A stretch of DNA of 40,448 nt from Gammaproteobacteria bacterium (GTDB taxonomy: Bacteria; Pseudomonadota; Gammaproteobacteria; Ga0077536). The DNA lies in the NCBI GenBank assembly GCA_030833185.1, contig JAURHQ010000012.1:1-40448 (forward strand), in the 5' to 3' direction. The notes below the pieces were generated by a model, which saw only the letters and a program-made list of their open reading frames with translations, had not been told where the DNA came from and did no database searches. Position numbers and translations under genes: made by a program. Positions 32,241 through 40,432 of this stretch are shown here, in pieces (position 1 is the stretch's first letter; each line of letters opens with the position of its first letter).

Positions 32241-32432
32241 ATGTACGGCACTGGTCAAAGCGATTCTGGCGAGGTGATGGACGTCTTGACGGCCGTTCGA
32301 CCGCTGCGTTTCGAGGGCGTGTTGTTGAGCTTCATCGACAGCGCCGGACGCGAAGTGGTGATGCGGCTGGCGGGCAATGTGGCGCGCGACCTGCGCGACG
32401 AACTGAACGAGATGGGCGAAGGCCTAAGCTAG
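32241..32432 (+). CDS. Small hypothetical protein
   Basis: 63 residues from an ATG at 32241 with a good GGAGG ribosome-binding site at 32231-32235; the longer frame upstream lacks one. FEGVLLSFIDSAGREVVMRLAGNVARDLRDELNEMG suggests a short beta hairpin then an amphipathic helix. I recognise no family. It lies 58 bp before hslO on the same strand and may share its transcript. Confidence 0.55.
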   Translation: MYGTGQSDSGEVMDVLTAVRPLRFEGVLLSFIDSAGREVVMRLAGNVARDLRDELNEMGEGLS

Positions 32433-32490
32433 ACACAAGGCATCGCCCGTTCCCGGCATAATGCCCTCTCCGCATCGAGAGGACGGCCGG

Positions 32491-33453
32491 ATGAGTTCGC
32501 GCAATTTGCACAAGTTTCTGTTTGAAGGCCTGCCGGTGCGCGGCGCTATCGTGCGTCTTACCGATGCCTGGCAGGAATCCCTCAGCCGGCGCGGCGCGGC
32601 CCGCGCCTTCCCGGCGCCCGTGCGCGCGCTGCTGGGCGAAATGACCGCCGCGGGCCTGCTGATGCAGTCGAATATCAAATTTGACGGCGCGCTGGTGCTG
32701 CAACTGCACGGCGAAGGGCCGGTCAAGCTGGCGGTCGTCGAAGCAAAGTCCAACCTCAGCTTTCGCGCGACCGCGACGGTCACCGGACCGGTTGAGCCGG
32801 GGGCCGGGCTGCGGCTGCTGGTGAATCCCAACGGTCAGGGGCGCTGCGCGATTACGCTTGATCCGCGCAACCGCGCGCCGGGCACCCAGCCCTATCAGGG
32901 CGTGGTGCCGCTGTACGACGACCAGCGGCAGCCGCTGGAGGCGCTCTCGGCCGTGCTCGAGCATTACATGCTGCAGTCCGAGCAACTCGATACCCGACTA
33001 GTCTTGGCCGCCAACGACGAAGTGGCGGCCGGGCTCCTGCTCCAGCGCATGCCGCTGGCGGGCGAAGGCAATCTGGGCGGCGGGGCAGACGAGGACCAGA
33101 TCGGGCGCAATGAGGACTTCAACCGGCTTGCCCTGTTGGCCGCCACCTTGAGCGCCGAGGAACTCCTGAGCCTGCCCTCGACCGAGGTGCTGCGGCGGCT
33201 GTTCTGGGAAGAGCGGCTCCGCAGCTTCGAACCGCTGGCCACCAGTTTCGCCTGCGCCTGTTCGCGCGAGCGGGTGGAAGCCATGCTGCAAGGGCTGGGC
33301 GAAGCCGAAGTGCTGAGCATTCTCAGCGAGCGCGAAACGGTGGAAGTGGGCTGCGATTTCTGCGGCCAGCAGTTTGTGTTTGATGCGGTTGACGCGGGCC
33401 AGTTGTTTACGCCCGACCGCGATCAACCGCCGTCGCCCGCTACCCTGCAGTAG
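32491..33453 (+). CDS. hslO: Redox-regulated chaperone Hsp33
   Basis: 320 residues from the ATG at 32491. The N-terminal chaperone domain (NLHKFLFEGLPVRGAIVRL, then LLGEMTAAGLLMQSNIKFDGALVLQL) is followed by a C-terminal zinc redox switch with C255, C257 (FACACSRERV) and C288, C291 (GCDFCGQQF). This is the canonical CxC...CxxC arrangement. Oxidation releases zinc and activates the holdase, protecting proteins during oxidative or bleach stress. Length is about 25 residues over E. coli Hsp33. It converges on the VOC gene with a 24-bp gap. Confidence 0.95.
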   Translation: MSSRNLHKFLFEGLPVRGAIVRLTDAWQESLSRRGAARAFPAPVRALLGEMTAAGLLMQSNIKFDGALVLQLHGEGPVKLAVVEAKSNLSFRATATVTGPVEPGAGLRLLVNPNGQGRCAITLDPRNRAPGTQPYQGVVPLYDDQRQPLEALSAVLEHYMLQSEQLDTRLVLAANDEVAAGLLLQRMPLAGEGNLGGGADEDQIGRNEDFNRLALLAATLSAEELLSLPSTEVLRRLFWEERLRSFEPLATSFACACSRERVEAMLQGLGEAEVLSILSERETVEVGCDFCGQQFVFDAVDAGQLFTPDRDQPPSPATLQ

Positions 33454-33477
33454 CGAACGACGGGCAGGGGCGCCGGC

Positions 33478-34002
33478 TCAGAGCGGGCCGGGGCGGACCG
33501 GGTGCTTGCCGTCCCAGCCTTTGGCAGCGTCTTCGACCATCATGAAGAGGTCCTTGAACACCGAGTGGTTGTCCCACAGCTCGATGTAGTGACCGACGGT
33601 CTTCACGGTGTCGAAGTACACCAGTTCTGCGCCGCCCACCGTGCACTCGAACGCTGCCGCGTGGCCGCGGGCTTTGTATTCCTCACAGGTCGCCTTGTAG
33701 TCGACCGGCATCATGCCGAAGTGATGCACGCCTACCCGGCCGGCATCCAGAAATTCTTTGTAAACCGACGGCTCGTCGTTGTGCTGGTAGATGAGCTCGA
33801 TCTGCAGATCGCCACTGTTGCCCAGCGCCAGCGTAACGTCGGTGTTTGACGGCTTGCCGTAGAACTTCTGATCAAGCAGCGGGCAATGGTCGAAGCGGAA
33901 GAACGGCCCCACTTTCAGCACTTCGGTCCAGTACTTCAGCGCGGCGTCGAGGTCGCGCACTACGTAGGCGAGTTGGCGGACGGTATACAGCGGTTGGGTC
34001 AT
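33478..34002 (-). CDS. VOC (glyoxalase/bleomycin-resistance fold) protein
   Basis: 174 residues from the ATG at 34002 with GGGAGAAG upstream; the longer frame is rejected. The two beta-alpha-beta-beta-beta modules are visible: LYTVRQLAYVVRDLDAALKYWTEVLKVGPF and GVHHFGMMPVDYKATCEEYKARGHAAAF, with YIELWDNHSVFKDLF near the end. Candidate metal ligands are the histidine in VHHFG and the glutamates in LQIELIY and YIELWD. The enzyme type (dioxygenase, lyase, epimerase) is unknown. It stands alone on its strand. Confidence 0.85.
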   Translation of the reverse strand: MTQPLYTVRQLAYVVRDLDAALKYWTEVLKVGPFFRFDHCPLLDQKFYGKPSNTDVTLALGNSGDLQIELIYQHNDEPSVYKEFLDAGRVGVHHFGMMPVDYKATCEEYKARGHAAAFECTVGGAELVYFDTVKTVGHYIELWDNHSVFKDLFMMVEDAAKGWDGKHPVRPGPL

Positions 34003-34234
34003 GACAGGCTTCTCCCCGTTGGATGTTGTGACGAGCGCGCTCACGTTAGCCCGAACCCGCGCGAGCGGCCAGCCTTGGCCGGGCGGCAAGAGATTGCCGG
34101 GCGCCCGCCGTGCCCGCGACGTCCGGCGCGGCGGCTGGACCGGTGTTTTTGTCGCAGGCCGCCCCAAGCGTCGCCGATGGCCCCGGTCTTGCACTGTTTA
34201 TGGCACTGGCCAAGCGCTGGAGTAAACCCGTCCC

Positions 34235-34780
34235 ATGACTAGCTTTTCCGTTACCTCGCGCCTCGATGCGGTGGCCAGCGCGATCTCGCGCGGGCTCTCC
34301 TCGACCCGGCAGTGGCTCTTTGGCGACAAGGGCCTGCAGTTTCGCGACCTGCTGGACATTGTGAATCCGCTGCAGCACATCCCCGGCGTGAGTCAGGTCT
34401 ATCGCAAGCTGACGGGCGACGAGATCAAGCCGGCGATGGCGCTGGCTGGCGGCGCGCTGTTTGGCGGGCCGATCGGAGCGGCGATGTCCGCGGCCGGTCT
34501 GGCGCTGGAATCCGGGATCAAGGCGGCCGAGCAGGGCGCTGACGCAAGCGCGCTGGCCAGCGCGGTCGCCCCGCCGGGCCGCGGGGGCTGGCTGCTGAAC
34601 GCGGGCGGCGCGGTCCACACCCCGCCGCCGGTCGTCTCAAGCGCCGCGCTGCTCGCGGCACGTGAGGCGAGACAGGCGCCGGCGGCCCTGCCAGAGCGGC
34701 GCGGTGGCTGGCTGCTGGCGGCGGCCTATGCGCCGACGGATGCGCTGCGCCATGCGCCCGCGCTGCACGAAACGGCCTGA
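34235..34780 (+). CDS. Hypothetical protein with glycine-rich hydrophobic segment and RGGWLL repeats
   Basis: 181 residues. FRDLLDIVNPLQHIPGVSQVYRKLTGDEI (about 37-64) resembles a conserved segment of uncharacterised proteobacterial proteins (pattern INPLQHIPVV..YR..TGD). It is followed by a Gly/Ala-rich stretch AGGALFGGPIGAAMSAAGLALESG (71-94). The C-terminal half is Ala/Pro-rich and carries RGGWLL twice, at 116-121 and 156-161, exactly 40 residues apart. No function can be assigned. GGAG lies 13-16 bp upstream of the ATG. Confidence 0.65.
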   Translation: MTSFSVTSRLDAVASAISRGLSSTRQWLFGDKGLQFRDLLDIVNPLQHIPGVSQVYRKLTGDEIKPAMALAGGALFGGPIGAAMSAAGLALESGIKAAEQGADASALASAVAPPGRGGWLLNAGGAVHTPPPVVSSAALLAAREARQAPAALPERRGGWLLAAAYAPTDALRHAPALHETA

Positions 34781-34844
34781 ATTCGCGATGTTGCTTTGAC
34801 CGCTCCTCGGGCACAATCCGGCTTCAAACTAGCAGGGAGTTCCC

Positions 34845-35177
34845 ATGATTGAGCATCAGATTGGCGAGGGCGATCTCGCCGAAGCCGGCCGCGAAGTGGT
34901 CGTGCATTACACGGGCTGGCTGTTCGATGCCGCCGCACCCGAAAACAAAGGCAGCAAGTTCGACAGCTCGCGCGACCGCGGCGATCCCTTCGTGTTTCCG
35001 CTGGGCGGCGGCTACGTCATCAAGGGCTGGGATCAGGGCGTGGCCGGCATGCGCGTCGGCGGCCGCCGCACGCTCATCATTCCGCCGGAACTCGGCTATG
35101 GCGCGCGCGGTGCGGGCGGGGTGATTCCCCCCAACGCCACGCTGGTGTTTGACGTCGAACTACTGGCCGTTCGCTAA
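34845..35177 (+). CDS. FKBP-type peptidyl-prolyl cis-trans isomerase
   Basis: 110 residues, a single FKBP domain without signal peptide. [60 protein letters not shown] and [14 protein letters not shown] contain the active-site residues (Tyr, Phe, Asp, Trp, Tyr, Phe) of FKBP12-like isomerases. AGGGAG precedes the ATG. It isomerises X-Pro bonds in the cytoplasm. The FrnE-like gene starts 20 bp later, so both folding-related genes probably share a transcript. Confidence 0.94.
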   Translation: MIEHQIGEGDLAEAGREVVVHYTGWLFDAAAPENKGSKFDSSRDRGDPFVFPLGGGYVIKGWDQGVAGMRVGGRRTLIIPPELGYGARGAGGVIPPNATLVFDVELLAVR

Positions 35178-35197
35178 ACCCCAAGGAGCCCGACCCC

Positions 35198-35848
35198 ATG
35201 ACTCGCCGACTTAAAATTGATTTCGTCTCCGACGTGTCCTGTCCGTGGTGTGTGGTCGGGCTGAAGTCGCTGGAACAGGCGCTGGACAATCTGGCCGAGG
35301 CCGTCGAAGCCGATATCCACTTCCAGCCTTTTGAACTCAACCCGCAAATGCCGCCCGGCGGGCAGGATCTGAACGAACACCTGCAGCAGAAATACGGCGG
35401 CACGCCGGAGCAGTTCGCCGGCACGCGTGAAGCAATCCGCGAGCGGGGTGAAGCCCTGGGTTTCGTGTTCCGCATGGACAAGCGCGACCGCATCTACAAC
35501 ACCTTCGACTGTCATCGGCTCTTGCACTGGGCGGGCGACGTGGGGCGGCAGCTGGAACTGAAAATGGCGCTGTTCCGCGCCTACTTCACCGAAGGGCTGG
35601 ACCCTGGCGACCATGCGGTGCTGCTACAGGCGGTGCGGGATGTCGGGCTCGATGACGCCCGCGCGCGGGAGATCCTGAGCAGCGATGCCTACCGTGACGA
35701 GGTTCGCGCCCAGCAGCAGTTCTACGCCAGCGCGGGGATTTCCGCCGTGCCGGCCGTGGTCATCAACGACCGCTATCTGATTTCCGGCGGCCAGCCGGCC
35801 GCGACCTTCGAGCAGGCCCTGCGCGAGATTGCGGCCAAGGCGGATTAG
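35198..35848 (+). CDS. DsbA-family oxidoreductase, FrnE-like
   Basis: 216 residues with C15-P-W-C18 in FVSDVSCPWC and no signal peptide, so cytoplasmic. FQPFELNPQMPPGGQDLNEHLQQKYG, NTFDCHRLLHWAG, and the cis-proline region AGISAVPAVVINDRYLISGGQP are characteristic of FrnE/DsbA-like proteins, thought to act in thiol redox balance and oxidative stress. AAGGAGCCC upstream of the ATG. It follows the FKBP gene by 20 bp. Confidence 0.92.
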   Translation: MTRRLKIDFVSDVSCPWCVVGLKSLEQALDNLAEAVEADIHFQPFELNPQMPPGGQDLNEHLQQKYGGTPEQFAGTREAIRERGEALGFVFRMDKRDRIYNTFDCHRLLHWAGDVGRQLELKMALFRAYFTEGLDPGDHAVLLQAVRDVGLDDARAREILSSDAYRDEVRAQQQFYASAGISAVPAVVINDRYLISGGQPAATFEQALREIAAKAD

Positions 35849-35881
35849 GGCTTGCCGCCGCCGCGCGCTGCCCCTGAGCCT

Positions 35882-38719
35882 TCAATTCAGCTGGTTAGGG
35901 GCGGTCGCGTCGCTGCCGCGCAGGGTCAGCAGCAGGGTTTCGGTTTCCTCGCGCGCATCAAACGCGGGATTCTGCCGGAGCAGGGCTTCCGCGGCGGCAT
36001 GCGCCTTGTCTTTCATCCCGGCCTCGGCCAGCGCATAGGCGTAGTGATAGGCGATCTCCGGTTCTTCCGGTCGCGCGTGATGCGCGTCCTCCAGCAAGGC
36101 CAGTCCCCGTTGCACGCGCTGCTTGCGCACCAGAATCCAGCCCAAGGTGTCGGCGCTGAACGGGTCTCCTTTCAGGGCCTCATGCCCGCGCTCGGCCAGC
36201 GCCAGCGCCCGTGGATCGTCCAGCCGGTCGTAGACCTTCGCCAGCCCGCTCAGGGCGACCGGATGATTCGGCCTGCTGGCCAGCACCTGCTCGAACGCGC
36301 GCCGGGCGGCCGGCCACTGTTTGGCGGCTATCTCCAGCAGGCCCAGCGTGATGCGCGCATCGGCGTCATCCGGATTGCGTGCCAGCCACTGCGTCAGCGA
36401 CTCGTGCGCGCCGTGGGTGTCCCGCTGCAAGCGCTGCGCGGCCACCAGACGTTGAAGCGCGCGGGATGACGGCGCTTTCTCGAATACCGCGCGGAAGGCC
36501 GTGGCGGCTTCGTCGAACTTTCCCTGCACGGTCGCGAGCTCGCCGGCAGCGTTCTCGGCGTCCACGCGCTGCGGAAACCGTTCGCGCAGTTGCGTCACCA
36601 CCTGCGCGGCGGCCGCGTACTGACGGTCGCCAAGTTCGGTGGCGAACAGACTCCACCACAGCGGCAGCAGCTCAGGGTGCACTTTCAGCACCGCGTCATA
36701 GTGCTGGCGGGCATCTGCATAGCGCGTCGTCACGCGCGCCGCATCGCCGAGTAGCGCCGTGGTCTGGGCATCGTCCGGGAATTGTTCATGCAGGCTTGAA
36801 AGAGTCTTGAACGCCCCTTCGGCGGACTGGGCCCGCAGCTGGAATGCGCCCCAGCGCAACTGACTGGCGGGTGCGCCGGCCGCTGCGTTGAAGGCCTTTT
36901 CCGCATTCGCCAGCGCGTTCGGCAGCTCACCGGTACGCAACAGGTTTTCGGCCAGTTGCCAGCGCAACTCGGGCTCATCGGGTCGCCGCTCAAGCGTGGC
37001 AGACAGCAGGGCCAGTGCGCCTGCGACGTCGCCTTCGCGGGCCTTCTGGTTCGCCAGCAGCAGTGTCGCGGGCACATTGGCGTCGTCTGCTTTCAGCGCC
37101 GCTTCAAGCTTGCTACGGGCGAGCGCGGCATTCTCGGCCTTGAGCGCCATCAGCCCCTGATTGACCAGCGCGGGCGCGAAGCCCGGGTCCCGTTCGAGCG
37201 CGGCGCTAAACGCTGCGGCAGCCCGCTTGAGGTCCCCCGCCCGGAGATACGCCAGCCCCGCCAGATGGTGCGAGAGCGGGGCGTCCGGCGCGAGCTCGAG
37301 CAGCAGGCGAGCCGATTCCTGCGCGGCGCTCAGGTCGCCCTGCGCGAGCTGCCCGGCGGTGAGGTTTTGGCGCACTTCAAGATCTGCGGGCGCTTGTTCG
37401 GCAAGCCGATTCAGCGCCGACAGGCCGGCTTCTGGACTACTGCCGGCCGACTGCGCGAGCGCTAACTGGGTCTGCGCGGCGAGGCTGCTGCTGCTTGCAG
37501 CCGCCTTTGCCTGTTCGAGCAGTTCCTGCGCGCGGGTGGGGTCGCCATTCGCCGCGTAGGCCTGACTGAGCAGGGTGAGGACGCCGGCGTCGGGCGGCTG
37601 CGTCGCGTCTTCCAGCAAGGGACGGAGCGCAGCCACGGCGTCGGCGCCGCGGCGCTGTTTCAGCAATACCACGGCCATCAGCTTGCGCGCGGGCGCGTGA
37701 TTGGGTGCCACCTTGTCGAGCGCGTTCAACCGGGCTTCGGCCTGCTGATAATTGCCCTGATGGAAATAACTACCGGCCAGCATCAGCAAGGCCTGTCGAT
37801 TCGTCGGCTGGTGGTCGACAAACTCGCCCAGCACGCCGATAGCGCGTCCCCAGTCGGCTTTGGCATAGGCCAGCATGCCGGTGAGCAGCAGCCCTTCGTC
37901 AACGTTGGGGGCCTGCCGCTTGAAGCGCGCCAAGGTATCCGCGGCCTGCGGCAGCTGTTGGCTTGCAATCTGCGCCTTGCTGAGCCCGGCGAGGGCTTCA
38001 ACATTTTCGGGCGCCAGCTGGAGGGCGCGCTGGAAGCCGCTTGCAGCGGCCGCCATCTGTCCTTGCATCAGCGCGATTCTGGCCTTGAGGATCAGGGCTT
38101 CAAGGTTTTCCGGCATGGTTTTCAGCGCGTCGTTCAGGGACGCGTCGGCACCGCTCAGATCGTGTTGGGCGAGGGCCAGCCGGGCGGTCGCCACCGCCAG
38201 GCTTGAATCCTGCGGCGCGCGTTGGCGGGCGGCGTCGAGCAGATCTTTCGCCGCCTCAGTTTTCCCCTCCCCCAGCTTCGCCTTCACCTTCAGGGCATCG
38301 AGCTCGGGGGATTGTGGGCCGCGATAGCTTTCAAGCAGTTCAAGCGCTTTGGTGTATTCGCGGAGATCGATGTGCGCGCGACCGATGTCGAGTTGCAACT
38401 CGGGCGTGGTCGCGGCCAGCGCCGAAGCGCGCGTCAGCTCGGAAAGCGCGGCCGCAGGCTGATGCAGCGCCAGATAGGTCTGGCCCAGACGCCAGCGCGC
38501 GGCCAAATCCTCGGGCTGCGCTTGCAGAAAGCTTTTGTACTGGATGATGGCTTCTTTCAACGCGCCCTGTTTGCGCGCAACTTCAGCCGCGGCATACAGG
38601 TCGCTGGCCGCGGGTGCCTGCCATTTCCGCCAGCCCGCGAAGGCCAGTGCGATAACGGCGGCTCCCAGCAGGTAGAAGCGGAGCTTGCCGCGCGAGTTTC
38701 TATGTTTGCCTCTCCGCAT
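35882..38719 (-). CDS. prsT: TPR-repeat protein, PrsT-like (PEP-CTERM/exosortase system)
   Basis: 945 residues. A basic N-terminus and one membrane anchor (about 13-30) precede roughly 25 tandem tetratricopeptide units covering nearly the whole protein, for example RWRLGQTYLALHQPAAALSELTRA and ALLMLAGSYFHQGNYQQAEARLNAL. Length and layout match the XrtA/PEP-CTERM system TPR protein PrsT, and a PEP-CTERM gene lies just upstream on the same strand. The ribosome-binding site GGAGGTGATC matches the 16S tail over ten bases, six bases from the ATG, one of the strongest in the window. It is likely part of the exopolysaccharide/PEP-CTERM sorting machinery; the exosortase itself is not in the window. 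Confidence 0.75.
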   Translation of the reverse strand: MRRGKHRNSRGKLRFYLLGAAVIALAFAGWRKWQAPAASDLYAAAEVARKQGALKEAIIQYKSFLQAQPEDLAARWRLGQTYLALHQPAAALSELTRASALAATTPELQLDIGRAHIDLREYTKALELLESYRGPQSPELDALKVKAKLGEGKTEAAKDLLDAARQRAPQDSSLAVATARLALAQHDLSGADASLNDALKTMPENLEALILKARIALMQGQMAAAASGFQRALQLAPENVEALAGLSKAQIASQQLPQAADTLARFKRQAPNVDEGLLLTGMLAYAKADWGRAIGVLGEFVDHQPTNRQALLMLAGSYFHQGNYQQAEARLNALDKVAPNHAPARKLMAVVLLKQRRGADAVAALRPLLEDATQPPDAGVLTLLSQAYAANGDPTRAQELLEQAKAAASSSSLAAQTQLALAQSAGSSPEAGLSALNRLAEQAPADLEVRQNLTAGQLAQGDLSAAQESARLLLELAPDAPLSHHLAGLAYLRAGDLKRAAAAFSAALERDPGFAPALVNQGLMALKAENAALARSKLEAALKADDANVPATLLLANQKAREGDVAGALALLSATLERRPDEPELRWQLAENLLRTGELPNALANAEKAFNAAAGAPASQLRWGAFQLRAQSAEGAFKTLSSLHEQFPDDAQTTALLGDAARVTTRYADARQHYDAVLKVHPELLPLWWSLFATELGDRQYAAAAQVVTQLRERFPQRVDAENAAGELATVQGKFDEAATAFRAVFEKAPSSRALQRLVAAQRLQRDTHGAHESLTQWLARNPDDADARITLGLLEIAAKQWPAARRAFEQVLASRPNHPVALSGLAKVYDRLDDPRALALAERGHEALKGDPFSADTLGWILVRKQRVQRGLALLEDAHHARPEEPEIAYHYAYALAEAGMKDKAHAAAEALLRQNPAFDAREETETLLLTLRGSDATAPNQLN

Positions 38720-38841
38720 CGATCACCTCCGTCGCGCTGATCGGGAGCGCGCGTGGGCGCAGTATTGGGGTTCGTGCCGGGGCGCCTCATGGCGGGGATC
38801 AAGCCGCATCGGTATGGCGGCGTTTTATGCGGGGCGGAATC

Positions 38842-38870
38842 AAAAAAAGGCCTCCACCGCAGTGGAGGCC
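38842..38870 (-). terminator. Intrinsic terminator of the PEP-CTERM gene
   Basis: On the minus strand GGCCTCCAC-TGCG-GTGGAGGCC is a perfect 9-bp stem followed by seven T. It lies 27 bp after the PEP-CTERM stop and separates that gene from prsT. Confidence 0.95.
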
Positions 38871-38897
38871 CTGAAGCATCTAAGCCCGACTAGCCGC

Positions 38898-39650
38898 TCA
38901 AGCGGTTTTGCGACGCCGCTTGGCGGCAAACCCGGCCAGACCCAGCCCCAACAGGCCCAGCGTGCCCGGTTCGGGGGTCGGAATCACACTGCCAAAGCCG
39001 TCGAGGTAGGCGTAGCCCGCGTGGCCGCCGTAGGGGCAGTCCGACGCAAGCAAGCTCAGGGTAAAGTCATCCCCCACCACGCCCAGCGCTGCCAAGTCGA
39101 TGTTTTCCACCACCCAGCCGCTGCTGATCCAGCCGTTGCCCAGATAGTCGGTCCAGGTGACGCCAGTGGTCCCGCTGCCAATCGAGCCGGCCGAACTGTA
39201 GGAACGGCTGACGATATCCGTGCCAGTCGTGTCGTCCCGCAACGTGAGGGAGAAGTAGTCGGAGTCGGTCAGGCCGTGTGAGCCCTGCAGCACTGCATTC
39301 CATGCGAAGTAGATATTGGTGTCGGTGTAATTGAGCACCGACTGCTGCAAGGTCGACACTGAATAATCATTGACCTGATCGTTCACTTTCGCCGAGAAGC
39401 TGCCGCCGTAGACCGTGTTCAAGCCGGTCAGGGCATCGGTGCCGGGTGCGACGATGTAGTTCTTCGAAGGACCGCCGACGTAAGCCGTGGGGCTGACCGG
39501 CGGCAAGGGCGAGCCGCCCCAACTCCCGCCACCCTGAACCCAGCCGGTGAAGTCGCCAGTTTCAAAACTGCCGTTGGTGAAATTGTTGGCTTGCGCCGCG
39601 CCAGTTGCGAAGGCCAACGCGAAGGCCAGCGGAAGAAGTTTCTTGTTCAT
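38898..39650 (-). CDS. PEP-CTERM domain exported protein
   Basis: 250 residues from the ATG at 39650; the longer frame is rejected because MNKKLLPLAFALAFATGAAQA is a clear signal peptide. The mature part begins NNFTNGSFETGDFTGWVQGG, the jelly-roll start common in PEP-CTERM proteins, and is Ser/Thr/Gly-rich. The C-terminus has the full sorting signal: PTPEPGT, a hydrophobic helix LGLLGLGLAGFAA and a basic tail KRRRK. Exosortase XrtA would process it for export in exopolysaccharide-forming bacteria. It has a sigma-54-type promoter upstream and its own terminator, so it is independently controlled. Confidence 0.94.
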   Translation of the reverse strand: MNKKLLPLAFALAFATGAAQANNFTNGSFETGDFTGWVQGGGSWGGSPLPPVSPTAYVGGPSKNYIVAPGTDALTGLNTVYGGSFSAKVNDQVNDYSVSTLQQSVLNYTDTNIYFAWNAVLQGSHGLTDSDYFSLTLRDDTTGTDIVSRSYSSAGSIGSGTTGVTWTDYLGNGWISSGWVVENIDLAALGVVGDDFTLSLLASDCPYGGHAGYAYLDGFGSVIPTPEPGTLGLLGLGLAGFAAKRRRKTA

Positions 39651-40009
39651 ATCAGGCTCCCTGTAGTTATTAACAACGCAGCATTCAAAGACTGCTGACG
39701 TGGGAGTACGGAGCACGCTTCGTGCCGGAATTATAACGATATGAAAACTATGATTTTTTAACTTATAGAGGCGGGTGTGCGCCGTGAATGTGTAAAGTTT
39801 TCCACACGCATCAGGGCCGCAGACGAGGCGGTTTGTAAAAATCTTGAAGCGGTCTTCCGGGCCGTCAGGTGAGCCAGCGGCAGGTGGGCGATGAGCGGCA
39901 GCAGGCGGGAGCCCGCAGGCTGGTCCGTCGCGCAAGGTGAACCTGCGCAGGCCACGCGCACGCGGGATACCCCACCGGGCCGCGTAAGCCCGGTGGTTTT
40001 GGCCTTGGC
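39651..40009. other. 359-bp intergenic region before the PEP-CTERM gene
   Basis: It holds the sigma-54 promoter, the AT-rich patch at 39730-39770, and a hairpin CCACCGGGC-CGCGTAA-GCCCGGTGG at 39972-39996 that follows the Arg/Gly-rich gene on the minus strand; its only T-run (TTTT) is on the plus-strand side. No gene is seen between. Confidence 0.55.
39712..39727 (-). promoter_or_regulatory. Sigma-54 (RpoN) promoter of the PEP-CTERM gene
   Basis: CGGCACGAAGCGTGCT on the minus strand has GG (-24) and GC (-12) exactly ten bases apart and agrees with TGGCACG-N4-TTGCT at most positions. Transcription would start near 39701, a 50-nt leader before the ATG. AT-rich DNA upstream (39730-39770) could hold activator or IHF sites. 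RpoN with the PrsK/PrsR system is known to control PEP-CTERM genes. The same bases also form GCACG-AAG-CGTGC, an alternative reading as a small palindrome. Confidence 0.6.
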
Positions 40010-40432
40010 CTAAAAGCCGAAGAAACGCTTCAGCTTCTGCTTGATGCGCGTTAGCAGCTTGGGCGACTGATGCTTCTGCGGCGCGGCGGGGGTGGTGGTG
40101 CCGTTCGCCGCTTCGTTCTCGCGCCGACCGCCGCGAGAACGACGCCGACGGCGCTTGGCGTCACCGCCCGCCGCCAGCGCATCCGCTTCCGGCGCTTCGG
40201 TGGGGGTTGGCGCCAACGCCGGCGCTTCTGCGGGCGCCTCCCGGCGCGGCTGTTCGTCGCGCGGTCGACCGCCGCCGCTGCGCGGTTCGCCCCGCCCGCC
40301 GGGCGCCCGGCCACGGCCCGCGCCGTCGCTGCGACCACCGCGTCCGCCGCGAACTCGTTCGCGCTCAGGTGCGGCGCCGACGCGACGTGGTCGTGCTGGT
40401 GCCTCGGACTGCTTATCGGGAACCTCAGTCAT
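40010..40432 (-). CDS. Arg/Gly-rich low-complexity protein (possibly C-terminal part of a longer protein)
   Basis: 140 residues from an ATG at 40432 with GAGGAGG eight bases upstream. The first 65 residues are RG/RGG-rich, then an Ala/Pro/Glu segment, then KRRRRRSRGGRRE, and it ends with an amphipathic basic helix LLTRIKQKLKRFFGF. It is predicted disordered and nucleic-acid binding. The frame stays open upstream to the window edge (codons for E-E-D-L-S precede the ATG), so this could instead be the C-terminal tail of a larger RNA-related protein such as a DEAD-box helicase or pseudouridine synthase. It does not resemble a complete enzyme. Confidence 0.55.
   Translation of the reverse strand: MTEVPDKQSEAPARPRRVGAAPERERVRGGRGGRSDGAGRGRAPGGRGEPRSGGGRPRDEQPRREAPAEAPALAPTPTEAPEADALAAGGDAKRRRRRSRGGRRENEAANGTTTPAAPQKHQSPKLLTRIKQKLKRFFGF

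Noticed and set aside
34201-34216. TGGCAC-N7-GC-like sigma-54 match before the RGGWLL protein gene
   Set aside because: The start point would fall after the Shine-Dalgarno, only about eight bases before the ATG, so it could not yield a translatable leader in the usual way.
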